DNA from: Chitinophagaceae bacterium BSSC1
GTDB taxonomy: Bacteria > Bacteroidota > Bacteroidia > Chitinophagales > Chitinophagaceae
Direction of reading: 5' to 3'
Length of the DNA stretch: 64,000 bases
Assembly: GCA_002256435.1 (NCBI GenBank)
Contig: NKJC01000002.1
Location: 477,996 to 541,995, forward strand
The position numbers and the translations under genes were made by a program. Within the stretch, counting starts at the first letter, position 1. Each line of letters begins with the position of its first letter. The notes under the pieces are model-generated. The model searched no databases, was not told the origin of the DNA, and saw only the letters and a list, made by a program, of their open reading frames with translations. This document shows, piece by piece, positions 28,302 through 37,985 of the stretch.

Positions 28302-30161
28302 ATGAACAATGACCAAAAACCCCAAAGCAATGAACCAAGCAATGTGTTACCGGAATTAAAAGCTTGGGTAAATAATATTGCCGGTCAGTGCAACGCCAAG
28401 AGTATCCATTGGTGCGATGGATCCAAACAGGAATACGATGGCTTGTGTGAACTACTTGTAAGAAAGGGTACATTTCAAAAACTGAATCCAGAAAAAAGAC
28501 CCAATTCTTATGCCTGTTTTTCTGACCCAAGTGACGTTGCCAGGGTGGAAGACAAAACCTTTATTTGCAGCCGCTTAAAAGATGATGCTGGGCCAACCAA
28601 TAACTGGATGGATCCAAAAGCCATGAAGCAAATCCTGAATTCACTAATGGAAGAATCCATGCTAGGAAGAACGCTTTATGTGATTCCCTTTTGCATGGGT
28701 CCAGTTGGATCTCCTTTTTCAAGATATGGTGTTCAATTAACCGATTCTGAATATGTAGTAGTCAATATGTATATCATGACTAGGATGGGTGAAAAAATTT
28801 ATCCCTTTATTAAAAGAGGTGAATATGTAAAATGCATTCATACCGTTGGAGCTCCTTTAAATTCAGACCAGGGTGATGCCAAATGGCCCAACAACCCTAC
28901 TACCAAATATATTTCTCACTTTCCTGAAGAGCGATTGATTATTTCATACGGAAGTGGTTATGGTGGTAATGCATTAATGGGTAAGAAATGTTTTGCGCTT
29001 AGAATTGCCTCAGTAATGGGTAAAGAAGAAGGATGGCTAGCAGAACACATGCTCATTCTTGGGGTTGAATCACCCAACAAACAAAAAACCTATATCGCGG
29101 CAGCATTTCCAAGTGCCTGTGGTAAAACCAATTTCTCTATGATGATTCCTTCTAAGGGCGTAGACGATTGGAAAGTAACTACTGTGGGAGACGATATAGC
29201 TTGGATTCACAAGGGGGAAAATGGTCATCTATATGCCATTAATCCAGAAGCGGGCTATTTTGGTGTGGCCCCTGGTACCAACTACAATACCAATCCCAAT
29301 GCCATGGAAAGTATTAAAGCCAATACCATCTTCACCAATGTTGCTATTACAGCTGACAAAGACGTTTGGTGGGAAGGTATGACCAAGGAAGTACCTGATG
29401 GTTTAACAGATTGGCATGGCCAACCATATGATAAAGCAAGTGGTAAACCGGCAGCACATCCTAATAGCCGATTTACTGCACCAGCTTATCAGAACCCAGC
29501 CATTGATCCAGAGTGGGATAACAAGCAAGGTGTTCCTGTAGAAGCGTTTGTTTTTGGTGGAAGAAGAAGTACTGCTGTTCCACTAGTATGTCAATCATTT
29601 AACTGGAATTTTGGTGTATATACTGCAGCTACCATGGGTAGTGAAACTACTGCCGCTGCTTTTGGTGAAATTGGAAAAGTGAGAAGGGATCCATTTGCTA
29701 TGCTTCCATTTATGGGCTATCATATGGGCGACTATGTAAATCACTGGTTACAATTTGGTAGAGACCTTCCTAATGCTCCAAGAATCTTTAGTGTCAATTG
29801 GTTTAGAAAAGACGAAAATGGCAAATTCCTATGGCCAGGATTTGGAGAGAATATGCGTGTTTTAAAATGGATTGTTCAAAGAGTACATGGTAATGCAGGT
29901 GCAGTTGAATCTCCTATTGGTTGGATGCCAAGGTATGAAGACATGGACTGGACTGGTATTGAAGGATTTTCAAAAGAAGATTTTGCAAAAATTATGACAG
30001 TTGATCGTGAACCTTGGAAACAAGAATTAATGGGTCATGAAGAACTTTTTGCAAAATTGTATGATAAACTTCCCAAAGAGTTCTATTTCATGCGTGAGTT
30101 GTTATTGAGTGCCTTATGGAGATCTCCAGAACATTGGCAACTGGAACCGGAACATATTTGA
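28302..30161 (+). CDS. pckG: GTP-dependent phosphoenolpyruvate carboxykinase
   Basis: 619 residues, the usual length of GTP-type PEPCK. It makes PEP from oxaloacetate and GTP, the first committed step of gluconeogenesis, in the cytoplasm. [12 protein letters not shown] (269-280) is the kinase-1a phosphate loop with the reactive Cys of GTP-type enzymes; EDKTFICSR and [15 protein letters not shown] carry substrate and metal residues; [13 protein letters not shown] is the nucleotide-binding segment. It lacks any signal sequence. It stands alone between the palindrome upstream and a terminator downstream. Confidence 0.97.
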   Translation: MNNDQKPQSNEPSNVLPELKAWVNNIAGQCNAKSIHWCDGSKQEYDGLCELLVRKGTFQKLNPEKRPNSYACFSDPSDVARVEDKTFICSRLKDDAGPTNNWMDPKAMKQILNSLMEESMLGRTLYVIPFCMGPVGSPFSRYGVQLTDSEYVVVNMYIMTRMGEKIYPFIKRGEYVKCIHTVGAPLNSDQGDAKWPNNPTTKYISHFPEERLIISYGSGYGGNALMGKKCFALRIASVMGKEEGWLAEHMLILGVESPNKQKTYIAAAFPSACGKTNFSMMIPSKGVDDWKVTTVGDDIAWIHKGENGHLYAINPEAGYFGVAPGTNYNTNPNAMESIKANTIFTNVAITADKDVWWEGMTKEVPDGLTDWHGQPYDKASGKPAAHPNSRFTAPAYQNPAIDPEWDNKQGVPVEAFVFGGRRSTAVPLVCQSFNWNFGVYTAATMGSETTAAAFGEIGKVRRDPFAMLPFMGYHMGDYVNHWLQFGRDLPNAPRIFSVNWFRKDENGKFLWPGFGENMRVLKWIVQRVHGNAGAVESPIGWMPRYEDMDWTGIEGFSKEDFAKIMTVDREPWKQELMGHEELFAKLYDKLPKEFYFMRELLLSALWRSPEHWQLEPEHI

Positions 30162-30170
30162 TTCCAGAAA

Positions 30171-30200
30171 GGAACGGTGCATGACGCCGTTCCTTTTTTT
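30171..30200 (+). terminator. Intrinsic terminator after pckG
   Basis: GGAACGG (30171-30177) pairs with CCGTTCC (30187-30193), followed by seven T. It lies 10 nt after the pckG stop. Confidence 0.85.
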
Positions 30201-30220
30201 ATCTCTTAAATTTGTGTGAT

Positions 30221-31888
30221 ATGAATTGGTTTATAGCATTATTTACTGAACAATCTGTAGCTCAAGCCGCTATTATTTATGCCTTGGTGATTGCATTGGG
30301 GATTTTAATGGGCAAATTCAAAATCTTGGGTATTTCTTTTGGAATTACTTGGGTGCTTTTTATTGGATTAATTGCTTCTTATTTGGGAATTAGTGTGAAT
30401 AAGGAAACGGAACATTTTTTAAAAGAATTTGGTTTAATCATATTTGTTTACGCCATTGGGCTTCAAGTTGGACCCGGCTTTTTTGCTTCACTCAAAAAAA
30501 CAGCCTTGGCCAATAATGCCATTGCTGCAACAGTGGTTTTGTTAGGTGTATTGATTACCGTTTTATTTTTCTACCTATCTAATAACCATATTGCCATCAT
30601 GGCTGGGGTAATGAGTGGCGCTGTTACCAATACACCGGGACTTGCAGCGGCACAGGCTGCCGTAAAAGACCTACACATTTCTGGTGTAGATAATGGCACT
30701 ATCACTTTAGCTTATGCGGTTGCTTATCCTTTTGCAGTAGTAGGAATCATCCTTTCCTTGGTCATTTTGAAAAAAATTCTTGGGGTAAATATTGAGAAAG
30801 AAAAAGAATTGCATCGCAAATTGAATTTTATCCAATCCAATAGACCTATCAATGTTCATATAAAACTAGAGAACAAACAATTAGTAGGACAACCATTGAG
30901 GAATATTTTCAAAATGCTCAATGAGCCAGTTATTATTTCTAGAATGTTACACCATGGTCAAGTGATCACCCCTACTCCTGACCTGGTATTGGCAGAAGAT
31001 GATGTAATGCAATTTGTAGCTACCAAGAAATTAATGGAGAAAGTAAAACTTTTGGTTGGGTCAGAAATTGACATGAATCTTAGAACTATCCCTTCTAGTA
31101 ATTTGATTTCAAGATTTATAGTGGTCACTAGAAAAGAAGTGACTCATAAGCGCTTGGGAAATATCATGGAATTGCAGCATGAAGCACTGACCATTTCTAG
31201 GATCAAACGAGCTGGCATTGAAATGGTTGCCCATGGAAATGTGTTATTACAACTAGGTGACACCATTACAGTGGTTGGTACAGAAGATAGCGTGAATGAA
31301 TTTACCAACCTTGTTGGAAATTCTTTGAAAAGACTGGAAGCTCCAGATTTGGGGCCCATCTTTATAGGCATTGTATTTGGAATCATTTTAGGAAGTATCC
31401 CATTTCATATTCCCAATATTCCAGTTTCAGTTAAAATAGGAATGGCAGGTGGACCATTGATTGTGGCTTTGTTTCTGAGTAGGTTTGGGAATTCTTTGTA
31501 CTTAAATAATTATACCACCAATAGTGCCAACCTCATGATCAGAGAATTAGGGATTGCCCTATTCTTAGCTAGTGTAGGTTTGAGCAGTGGACATAATCTA
31601 GCCGGAGCTTTTGCAGATGGCAGTGGGTATCGTTGGATTGGAATGGGAATAGCCATTACCATGATTCCACTTTTATTGGTTGGTCTATTTGCAAAAAAAT
31701 TCTTGAAGAAAACCTATTTTGAAATTTGTGGTCTATTGGCTGGCGCTTGTACAGACCCACCAGCTTTGGCATTTGCACTTAAGATGGCTGGTAATGATAT
31801 TCCATCAGCTACCTATGCAACGGTCTATCCTTTGACCATGATTATGAGAATTCTAGCGGCGCAATTATTGATTCTGTTTTTTGCCTAA
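30221..31888 (+). CDS. AspT/YidE/YbjL-type transporter with two RCK_C domains
   Basis: 555 residues from ATG at 30221; an in-frame TTG lies three codons upstream. Two halves of five to six membrane segments (about 10-185 and 380-555) carry the duplicated family motif, GVMSGAVTNTPGLAAAQA in the first and GLLAGACTDPPALAFALK in the second. Between them are two soluble TrkA-C/RCK_C domains (about 205-285 and 290-370). Relatives exchange aspartate and alanine or move dicarboxylates. A role in moving a C4 acid next to PEP carboxykinase is plausible but is only an inference from position. Confidence 0.85.
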   Translation: MNWFIALFTEQSVAQAAIIYALVIALGILMGKFKILGISFGITWVLFIGLIASYLGISVNKETEHFLKEFGLIIFVYAIGLQVGPGFFASLKKTALANNAIAATVVLLGVLITVLFFYLSNNHIAIMAGVMSGAVTNTPGLAAAQAAVKDLHISGVDNGTITLAYAVAYPFAVVGIILSLVILKKILGVNIEKEKELHRKLNFIQSNRPINVHIKLENKQLVGQPLRNIFKMLNEPVIISRMLHHGQVITPTPDLVLAEDDVMQFVATKKLMEKVKLLVGSEIDMNLRTIPSSNLISRFIVVTRKEVTHKRLGNIMELQHEALTISRIKRAGIEMVAHGNVLLQLGDTITVVGTEDSVNEFTNLVGNSLKRLEAPDLGPIFIGIVFGIILGSIPFHIPNIPVSVKIGMAGGPLIVALFLSRFGNSLYLNNYTTNSANLMIRELGIALFLASVGLSSGHNLAGAFADGSGYRWIGMGIAITMIPLLLVGLFAKKFLKKTYFEICGLLAGACTDPPALAFALKMAGNDIPSATYATVYPLTMIMRILAAQLLILFFA

Positions 31889-31907
31889 GGATCTAAAAAA
31901 TAATTCC

Positions 31908-32666
31908 ATGAAACCCTTTTATAAGGGATTACTGCATCTGTCAGTATCCCTCCTACTTCTTCATGTATTATCCTTTCCTTGTTTGGGGCAATCCAAAACG
32001 GTAAATGATATTTCTCAGAGTTGGACTAGTTTGAATAGTACCATCAGATTCAGCAATCATTGGGGAATGGTAGCAGATGTACACGTAAGAAGAACCAATT
32101 TTCTGGCAGACCCCAACTTTTATTTTGTAAGAACTGGTGTAAACTATTGGATTACCAACCAACTTAGTTTAACTGCTGGTATTGGTAGAATGTGGGTTGC
32201 ACCAACAACGGCTAACTGGGAACATTTTGCAGTAGAAAACAGGATTTATCAGCAAGCTTTATTGACCAATAAATTGGGGAAGATTGGCATGCTTCAAAGA
32301 ATTAGAAATGAACAAAGATGGATTGAGAAAATTGCTAATGACCAATTTACGGGTGAATATAAATTTAGCAATAGAATTAGGTATTTGTTGGCTATTAATA
32401 TCCCAATTTTCAAAAGCCCACAATTCCCATCACTTAGTATTTCAAATGAATTGATGGTACAATTTGGCAAAGAAATTGTCTATAATAGTTTTGATCAAAA
32501 CAGGTTATTTCTGGGACTAAGACAACCCATTTCTAAAACCCTCAATTTTGACTTTGGATATATGCTTAGCTACCAACAAAAGGCAAGTGGATACCAGTAT
32601 GATAGAATCCATACGCTTCGTTGCTTCTTTTATTATGCCCCAGACTTAAGAAAAAAGAAAATTTAA
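31908..32666 (+). CDS. DUF2490-type outer-membrane protein
   Basis: 252 residues from ATG at 31908; the frame extends to TTG 31881, which would overlap the transporter. A signal peptide ends near FPCLGQ. The rest is a series of amphipathic strands ([68 protein letters not shown]) with a final [13 protein letters not shown] strand, the layout of DUF2490, a predicted small beta-barrel of unknown role. Its stop overlaps by 3 nt that of the convergent uxuA copy. Confidence 0.8.
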   Translation: MKPFYKGLLHLSVSLLLLHVLSFPCLGQSKTVNDISQSWTSLNSTIRFSNHWGMVADVHVRRTNFLADPNFYFVRTGVNYWITNQLSLTAGIGRMWVAPTTANWEHFAVENRIYQQALLTNKLGKIGMLQRIRNEQRWIEKIANDQFTGEYKFSNRIRYLLAINIPIFKSPQFPSLSISNELMVQFGKEIVYNSFDQNRLFLGLRQPISKTLNFDFGYMLSYQQKASGYQYDRIHTLRCFFYYAPDLRKKKI

Positions 32667-33862
32667 ACGGCTTTCTCCTGCAAACTTCTTCTGATTCCTA
32701 ATTCTACCCCACGTATTTCTGCCAATCCTCTTAATCTGCCAATGGCAGAATATCCAGGGTTGGTTTTCTTTTTTAAATCATCCAACATTTGATGACCATG
32801 GTCTGGTCTTACTGGAATGGAACAGTTTCTAGATTTCATAGCTAGTACCAATTCTTTGATTACTGCATACATGTCTACATCGCCTTCCAAATGGTTGTCT
32901 TCATAAAAATCTCCCCATTCATTTCTGCGCGTGCTACGTAAATGAATAAAGTTAATCCTATCTGCAAATTGCTTTACCATGGCTGGCAAATCATTATCTG
33001 GTCTTACCCCAAAAGAACCCGTACAAAAACAAAGCCCATTGTTTGCAGAAGGCACTGCGTCTATTAAAGTCTGAAAATCTGAAGCTGTACTCAAAACCCT
33101 TGGCAATCCAAGTATGGGATAAGGTGGATCATCCGGATGAATGACCATTTTCACTCCAGCCTCATCAGCAGTTGGCATAATCGCTCTTAGAAAATAGATA
33201 AGATTATTTCTCAATTGACTTGCGTCTATTCCTTGGTAAGTATCCAATGTTTGTTGAAATTGTTCCAGTGTAAAGCTTTCTTCACTACCAGGTAGACCAG
33301 CAATAATATTTCTTTGCAACAATAAGCGCTCATCAGCACTCATTTGTTCAAACCTTTCAGTAGCTCTTTGCTTTTCTGTTGCTGTGTAGTCCGCATCGGC
33401 GCCAGCCCTTTTTAATAAGCAAAGATCAAAAGCCATAAAAGCAGCTTTCTCAAACCTGAGTGCTTTAGAACCGTCTGCAACGGTAAAAGCCAAATCGGTT
33501 CTAGTCCAGTCCAAAACTGGCATAAAATTATAAGTAACAATCTGAATGCCGCATGCGCCTAAGTTTTTGATAGATGATGCGTAATTTTTGATGTATAAAT
33601 CAAAGTCACCCGTTTGTGTTTTAATGGCTTCATGCACCGGAACACTTTCTACTACTGACCAAGTTAATCCAGCAGCTTCAATTATTTCTTTACGCTCTAG
33701 AATGGCTTCTTTTGTCCAAATAGCACCATTGGGCAAATGGTGCAGAGCAGTTACTACACCAGAACAGCCGGCTTGTTTAATATCTTCTAAGCTAACAGGG
33801 TCATTGGGTCCAAACCAACGCATGGTTTGAATCATAGATGGATAAACAGCAAGAGTATTCAT
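32663..33862 (-). CDS. uxuA: Mannonate dehydratase (copy 2)
   Basis: 399 residues from ATG at 33862; the frame opens at TTG 33892. It has the same key segments as copy 1: [43 protein letters not shown] and [11 protein letters not shown], so it should be active. It is clearly a paralogue and not a recent copy, since the two differ throughout and this one has an insertion ([21 protein letters not shown] region). It is monocistronic and outside the sugar operons. Candidate control site at 33951-33969. It may serve general or basal uronate flow. Confidence 0.94.
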   Translation of the reverse strand: MNTLAVYPSMIQTMRWFGPNDPVSLEDIKQAGCSGVVTALHHLPNGAIWTKEAILERKEIIEAAGLTWSVVESVPVHEAIKTQTGDFDLYIKNYASSIKNLGACGIQIVTYNFMPVLDWTRTDLAFTVADGSKALRFEKAAFMAFDLCLLKRAGADADYTATEKQRATERFEQMSADERLLLQRNIIAGLPGSEESFTLEQFQQTLDTYQGIDASQLRNNLIYFLRAIMPTADEAGVKMVIHPDDPPYPILGLPRVLSTASDFQTLIDAVPSANNGLCFCTGSFGVRPDNDLPAMVKQFADRINFIHLRSTRRNEWGDFYEDNHLEGDVDMYAVIKELVLAMKSRNCSIPVRPDHGHQMLDDLKKKTNPGYSAIGRLRGLAEIRGVELGIRRSLQEKAV

Positions 33863-33950
33863 GAATTGATATTCAGGTTTAGAAAGTTGCAAACCTAAAT
33901 AGAAGTCTTGACTCTGAGCAAGTAAACACAGTTTTATACTAGTAAATCAA

Positions 33951-33969
33951 CTATATCGATTTCGAATAG
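33951..33969. promoter_or_regulatory. Possible LacI-type site upstream of uxuA copy 2
   Basis: CTATATCGATTTCGAATAG has CTAT/ATAG ends and overlapping CGA/TCG halves. Read on the minus strand, TATTCGAAATCG agrees with 8 of the 10 fixed positions of TTTnCGAnAACG. It lies about 90 nt before the ATG. Weak. Confidence 0.3.
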
Positions 33970-33971
33970 TA

Positions 33972-34841
33972 TTAATGTGCCCATTTTTTGTTCCCAAAAC
34001 TAAAGCCTGCAGTGATGGATGGACCATTGTATCCCCAACCAATATGGGCTTTATTGCTATTAATATTGGCGTCAACCTTAAAATTAAAGCCAGTATATCC
34101 CAAAGAAAGGTCTAAATGTTTGGTGGCTTTGTACATTAAAACAGCGTTATAGCCCACAATTTCTCCGCTAATATCACCAGTGGTGATGGTCAAATAATTG
34201 AATTCACCGCTAAGCGCCAATCGATTACTCAATGATAGCCCACCCCATACTCCCAAATCTGGCAATGGAGCTGTGAAGTTGAAGTTTTGGTTAGAAGTTA
34301 AGGAGCCCGCACCTGTAGTGATTCCTATTCCAAAATTTGTTTGAAGGGTATGCGTACCAATTAAAAATCCTAGCTCAGCTTTGGGTTTTGCCAAAACCGC
34401 ATATCCCCATGAAGCTCTATAGATGGTAGTATTGAAAAAACTACTCACTTTGGCTGATACATTATAAGTATTGTCTCCAAATTGAATGGTTCTTTCTAAT
34501 GTTTTGGTAGAAGACCTATTAAACTGTAAATAGCTAAAATCAAATCTTGATCTTCTAGAAATGCGCCATTGAAAATTGGCCATAAAAGTTCCAAGCTGTT
34601 TATTAAATCCAAGGTCTTTCTCAAAATCTATATCGGTTCCAACACCACCAATGGTTGCTCCAACTTTAATATCAGTATTATTCACTGCACTCATATACCC
34701 AGCACTAAGTCTATACCTTTCTACGAACCAGGGAGCTAGTTTCTGTTTTTTCCATTTAATACTATCAGTTGCGGGTGCAGTTTGTCCTTTTGCCAAATTG
34801 CAGGCAAAAATTACCACAAAAAGAATACATATTTTTCTCAT
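33972..34841 (-). CDS. Predicted outer-membrane beta-barrel protein
   Basis: 289 residues with a signal peptide (MRKICILFVVIFACNLAKGQ). The mature part alternates strands of polar and non-polar residues (GTFMANFQWRISRRSRFDFSYLQF, IYRASWGYAVLA, LALSGEFNYLTI, KHLDLSLGYTGFNFKV) and ends in a terminal strand with Phe (GPSITAGFSF plus GNKKWAH), as expected of an eight- to ten-stranded barrel. No family is recognised with confidence. It is transcribed alone; the 211-nt gap upstream (34842-35052) shows no gene. Confidence 0.7.
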   Translation of the reverse strand: MRKICILFVVIFACNLAKGQTAPATDSIKWKKQKLAPWFVERYRLSAGYMSAVNNTDIKVGATIGGVGTDIDFEKDLGFNKQLGTFMANFQWRISRRSRFDFSYLQFNRSSTKTLERTIQFGDNTYNVSAKVSSFFNTTIYRASWGYAVLAKPKAELGFLIGTHTLQTNFGIGITTGAGSLTSNQNFNFTAPLPDLGVWGGLSLSNRLALSGEFNYLTITTGDISGEIVGYNAVLMYKATKHLDLSLGYTGFNFKVDANINSNKAHIGWGYNGPSITAGFSFGNKKWAH

Positions 34842-35052
34842 AACCAGTTTTTGAAAATAGGAAGATTTCTACCTGAAATCAACTTAATTGTACAGCTAAA
34901 TTAGTAATTGAAGCTTAAAAATAAGGGAAATTGACTTATTGAATTGACTTATATGATGTATTTTTAAATATAAAACAGTCCTTATTTGTAGAAAATTGAA
35001 AACTCAACTAGTTTTATTTTTCATTCAATTGTCACAAAAAAAATAATGTGGC

Positions 35053-36060
35053 ATGGCACCTTCAAAAACAACCTACATGTTTAATTACCACTATCAAAGC
35101 CTCAAACTGACAACCAAAATTGCTGTCTTTCTGCTATTTTTTTCCATGACTTGCAGCAATATCCAAGCCCAAATTGGAAAGCCACAAACGAAACCAGGTA
35201 ATAAAGCAGTAAATCAAAAATCAAAACCTGCAATCAATAACTCCAAAGGATCACTTCCTGCTTCTAATTCTAGAGTATCAAACAATGGAAACAAAATAAA
35301 CTCAGGGAACATTAAATCAGAAGGAAATAAAGTTTCTAATGTTGGAAATAAGACCAATAATATTGGATCTGGAAATAAAAAAACCAATATTGGTTCTGGA
35401 AACAATAGCAACAATACCAATATTAAAACCGGTAATAAAGTAAATATTGACAACAGCAAAAATAATAATATCAATATCAATGTGAACAATAGTACTCATA
35501 TCAACAATGGATATCCCAGAAAGAGTTATCGCCCGTATACCCGTCCACCCTATCGCTATGGTGGCATGAATTTTTATTGCCATTTTGGCTATTCCTACCA
35601 CCCTTATCGTCCATTTTATTGGGGACCAGTTTGGCATCCATGGGGTTTCTTTATTACGGCAATGGCTGCAACCGCAATCATCATTTCTATTGAAAACCAA
35701 CAATATCATTATGACCAGGGGGTCTATTATGTAGCATCCAATGGAGGCTATACTGTAGTTCAAGCACCTGTAGGTGCTACCATTACTACCCTACCACCCA
35801 ACACCCAAACAGTGGTAGTTAATGAAACAGTTAACAATTATTATTATGGTGGAACTTATTATGAAAAATCTGATAAAGGATATACCGTTGTACCTCCAAC
35901 TGCTGGAACCATTGTTGAACAACTACCAGAGGGAGCCAAAGAAGAGAAAATTGGTGACCAGATTTTTATGAAATTAGGCGAGGTCTATTACCAACCCATT
36001 AAAAAAGATGGAAAAGACATGTATGAAGTAGTTAATGTTGAAAAAGATGACTCAAAATAA
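35053..36060 (+). CDS. Asn-rich DUF6515-type envelope protein
   Basis: 335 residues; a second in-frame ATG at 35080 would give a shorter signal peptide. Signal peptide ends near SNIQAQ. Residues about 42-150 are a disordered, Asn/Lys/Gly/Ser-rich region with near-repeats such as NIGSGNKK and NIGSGNNS. A Tyr/Pro-rich part with PYRPFYWGPVWHPWGFF and one hydrophobic helix follows. The C-terminal half has repeated GGYTVVQAPVGATI and KGYTVVPPTAGTIVEQLP units with VYYQPI near the end, characteristic of DUF6515. The function is unknown; such proteins may bind the wall or glycans. The DUF4136 lipoprotein gene follows after 70 nt. Confidence 0.75.
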   Translation: MAPSKTTYMFNYHYQSLKLTTKIAVFLLFFSMTCSNIQAQIGKPQTKPGNKAVNQKSKPAINNSKGSLPASNSRVSNNGNKINSGNIKSEGNKVSNVGNKTNNIGSGNKKTNIGSGNNSNNTNIKTGNKVNIDNSKNNNININVNNSTHINNGYPRKSYRPYTRPPYRYGGMNFYCHFGYSYHPYRPFYWGPVWHPWGFFITAMAATAIIISIENQQYHYDQGVYYVASNGGYTVVQAPVGATITTLPPNTQTVVVNETVNNYYYGGTYYEKSDKGYTVVPPTAGTIVEQLPEGAKEEKIGDQIFMKLGEVYYQPIKKDGKDMYEVVNVEKDDSK

Positions 36061-36130
36061 AACTTGAATTAATTTTGGGTGATTATTAAATTGAATTCCT
36101 TTTAAATATCCATTAATAAATTAAAACAAC

Positions 36131-36697
36131 ATGAAAACCTTGATTCAGAAGTACACATTGGCCATTGCAATATTACTATTTGCAGCTTCTTGCGGTCCAA
36201 CTTTAAAAGTTTCTACTGACTTTGATAAAAACGCAGTATTTAGTAATTACAAAACTTTTAGTGTTTATAACTTAAAAACAACCGGTAGTGTAAGCCAGTT
36301 AAATGCCGATAGAATTGTAAATGCCATCAAAGCTGAATTAACTAGCAAGGGATTTCAAGAAGCAGGAAGTAATGCTGATTTAATTATCAATGCAGTAACT
36401 GTTCTTAAAGACAAACAGTCTGTTTCTTCATCTACCAATTATTATGGTTATGGCGGATTGTATAGACCCTATAGTTATTGGGGAGGTGGAATGGGAGTAG
36501 GTTCTACTACTGTTAGTACCTATAATTATAAGGATGGCTCATTAATTATTGATATAGTAGATAATAAAACCCAGAAAATGGTTTGGCAAGGAACTGGAAA
36601 TGCTGAAATTGACAAAGCTCCCAAAGACCCTGATGCTGCCATTAAAGCTGCTGTAACAAAAATCTTGGCTAACTTTCCTCCAGACAGCAAAAAATAA
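36131..36697 (+). CDS. DUF4136 lipoprotein
   Basis: 188 residues with a lipoprotein signal (LLFAASC, Cys21). The mature part follows the DUF4136 pattern: KVSTDFDKNAVFSNYKTFSVY, then ADRIVNAIKAELTSKGFQE, DLIINAVTVL, a Gly/Tyr-rich loop, and LIIDIVDNKTQKMVWQGTG near the end. The domain occurs in envelope lipoproteins of unknown role and resembles lipoproteins linked to outer-membrane assembly or stress. It lies 70 nt after the DUF6515 gene, with a terminator downstream. Confidence 0.88.
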   Translation: MKTLIQKYTLAIAILLFAASCGPTLKVSTDFDKNAVFSNYKTFSVYNLKTTGSVSQLNADRIVNAIKAELTSKGFQEAGSNADLIINAVTVLKDKQSVSSSTNYYGYGGLYRPYSYWGGGMGVGSTTVSTYNYKDGSLIIDIVDNKTQKMVWQGTGNAEIDKAPKDPDAAIKAAVTKILANFPPDSKK

Positions 36698-36722
36698 TAA
36701 TTCAATTGATCATTGAATATTA

Positions 36723-36754
36723 AAAAGGTTGGAACTTTTGTTCCAACCTTTTTA
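36723..36754 (+). terminator. Intrinsic terminator after the DUF4136 gene
   Basis: AAAAGGTTGGAA (36723-36734) pairs with TTCCAACCTTTT (36741-36752) with loop CTTTTG, followed by TT. It has A and T flanks and may work on both strands. Confidence 0.85.
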
Positions 36755-36830
36755 ATTTAACAACGGATTAGATTTAATAAAGATTCATATACTGCTTTCA
36801 CTTAATATTGCAATCCACCACTACCCCTAC

Positions 36831-37976
36831 ATGATGAAATTATTGATATTATTTGTTGTTGGATTTTTCACCAATATAAATACTGCTTTCTCCCAAGAAA
36901 TATTAATTGACACCATTCCATTTTCAATGGAAAACAAAATACTAGTATTTAAAGCAAGCATCAATGACATTTCAATTGACTTTGCATTTGACACAGGCGC
37001 TGCCATTGGATTGTCTAATTCAAATGTTTTATCAAAATCTGATTTTGTTGTTAAAAAGGGATCGCAAACCATTACTGATGCCAATTTGAAAAAAGTAAAA
37101 ATTAATAACACTGTCATAAAAAAGATGAACATTGGAAAACACGAAATCACAAATGTGAAAGGTGTTTTTTATGACATGGAATTTTTAAACTGCCAAGCAA
37201 TGTATTTACTAGGCATGGATGTTATTGGCCAGTTTAATTGGAAAATAGATTTCTCAAGAAAGTTAATTTATGTTTCAAATATGCCTTTTCTCATTAGTGA
37301 AAATGCCCAAGAAATTCCAGTTTCAAATAGTCGTCATCGCCCAAAAACAAGTCTTACCATTAATGGTATCAATTACAGTAATTGTCTAATTGATTTGGGC
37401 TATACAGGGGTTTTGGAAATTCCAGAGAACGGACAAATGAATCAGCTTTACCAGCAATTGAAAGGCACAGGAAAAACAAGTATAGGGTTAACTTCCAATA
37501 TGTCTGTAACCGGATTAGGAAAAGCAGATACCGTAAAAACCATACTACTAGAAACAGTTAAAATAGGATCTTTCAATTTCTCAAACATTAGTTGTGCCGT
37601 ATTTGAAAAAACAGGTTTTAAAATTGGGATTGGTTTTTTCTCAAGTCAAGCCATGGATTTAGTGTTGAACAATACCAATGAAAAATTCTATTTGGTTCAG
37701 AATCCACAACCCGAACCTAGTCTTCAACCACTTGACGCAAGGGTCTCTTACCAAAATGGCAAATTAATTATCACTGCTTTAAATCTTAACAATAATAGTT
37801 CAGCTAAAAATCTTTCTATAGGAGAAATAGTAAAAACTATAGATGGTAAAAAAGCTGCTGATTTTAAAGACAATTGTGAGTTTCTTCTAGAATATTATCA
37901 CACAAAAAATGCCAGCATTCTTGTTGAAAAAGAAGACGGCAGCTTGGTTACCATTAAAAGGTCTAAGCTTATTTAA
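36831..37976 (+). CDS. Exported two-lobed retropepsin-like protein with PDZ-like C-terminus
   Basis: 381 residues with a Sec signal (1-22). The first lobe (about 25-150) has FAFDTGAAIG with Asp54, followed by LLGMDVIGQFNWKIDF, the aspartic-protease pattern of retropepsin-like clan AA proteins. The second lobe (about 165-290) has LIDLGYTG with Asp188 in place of a DTG/DSG loop, then a GIGFFSSQAMDLVLN segment matching the late part of the first lobe. The last 60 residues (IGEIVKTIDGKKAADF) look like a PDZ domain. Typical bacterial members pair two DTG lobes; here the second is DLG, so activity is uncertain. Confidence 0.72.
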   Translation: MMKLLILFVVGFFTNINTAFSQEILIDTIPFSMENKILVFKASINDISIDFAFDTGAAIGLSNSNVLSKSDFVVKKGSQTITDANLKKVKINNTVIKKMNIGKHEITNVKGVFYDMEFLNCQAMYLLGMDVIGQFNWKIDFSRKLIYVSNMPFLISENAQEIPVSNSRHRPKTSLTINGINYSNCLIDLGYTGVLEIPENGQMNQLYQQLKGTGKTSIGLTSNMSVTGLGKADTVKTILLETVKIGSFNFSNISCAVFEKTGFKIGIGFFSSQAMDLVLNNTNEKFYLVQNPQPEPSLQPLDARVSYQNGKLIITALNLNNNSSAKNLSIGEIVKTIDGKKAADFKDNCEFLLEYYHTKNASILVEKEDGSLVTIKRSKLI

Positions 37977-37985
37977 GAAAATCCA

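Noticed and set aside
30207..30214. TAAATTTG as a Bacteroidota -7 promoter element
   Set aside because: It fits TAnnTTTG but lies only 6 nt before the ATG and no clear -33 element is present at the usual spacing.
35214..35763. Minus-strand frames of 91 and 148 codons opposite the DUF6515 gene
   Set aside because: They arise from the Asn-rich low-complexity stretch and read as Leu/Ile-rich nonsense.
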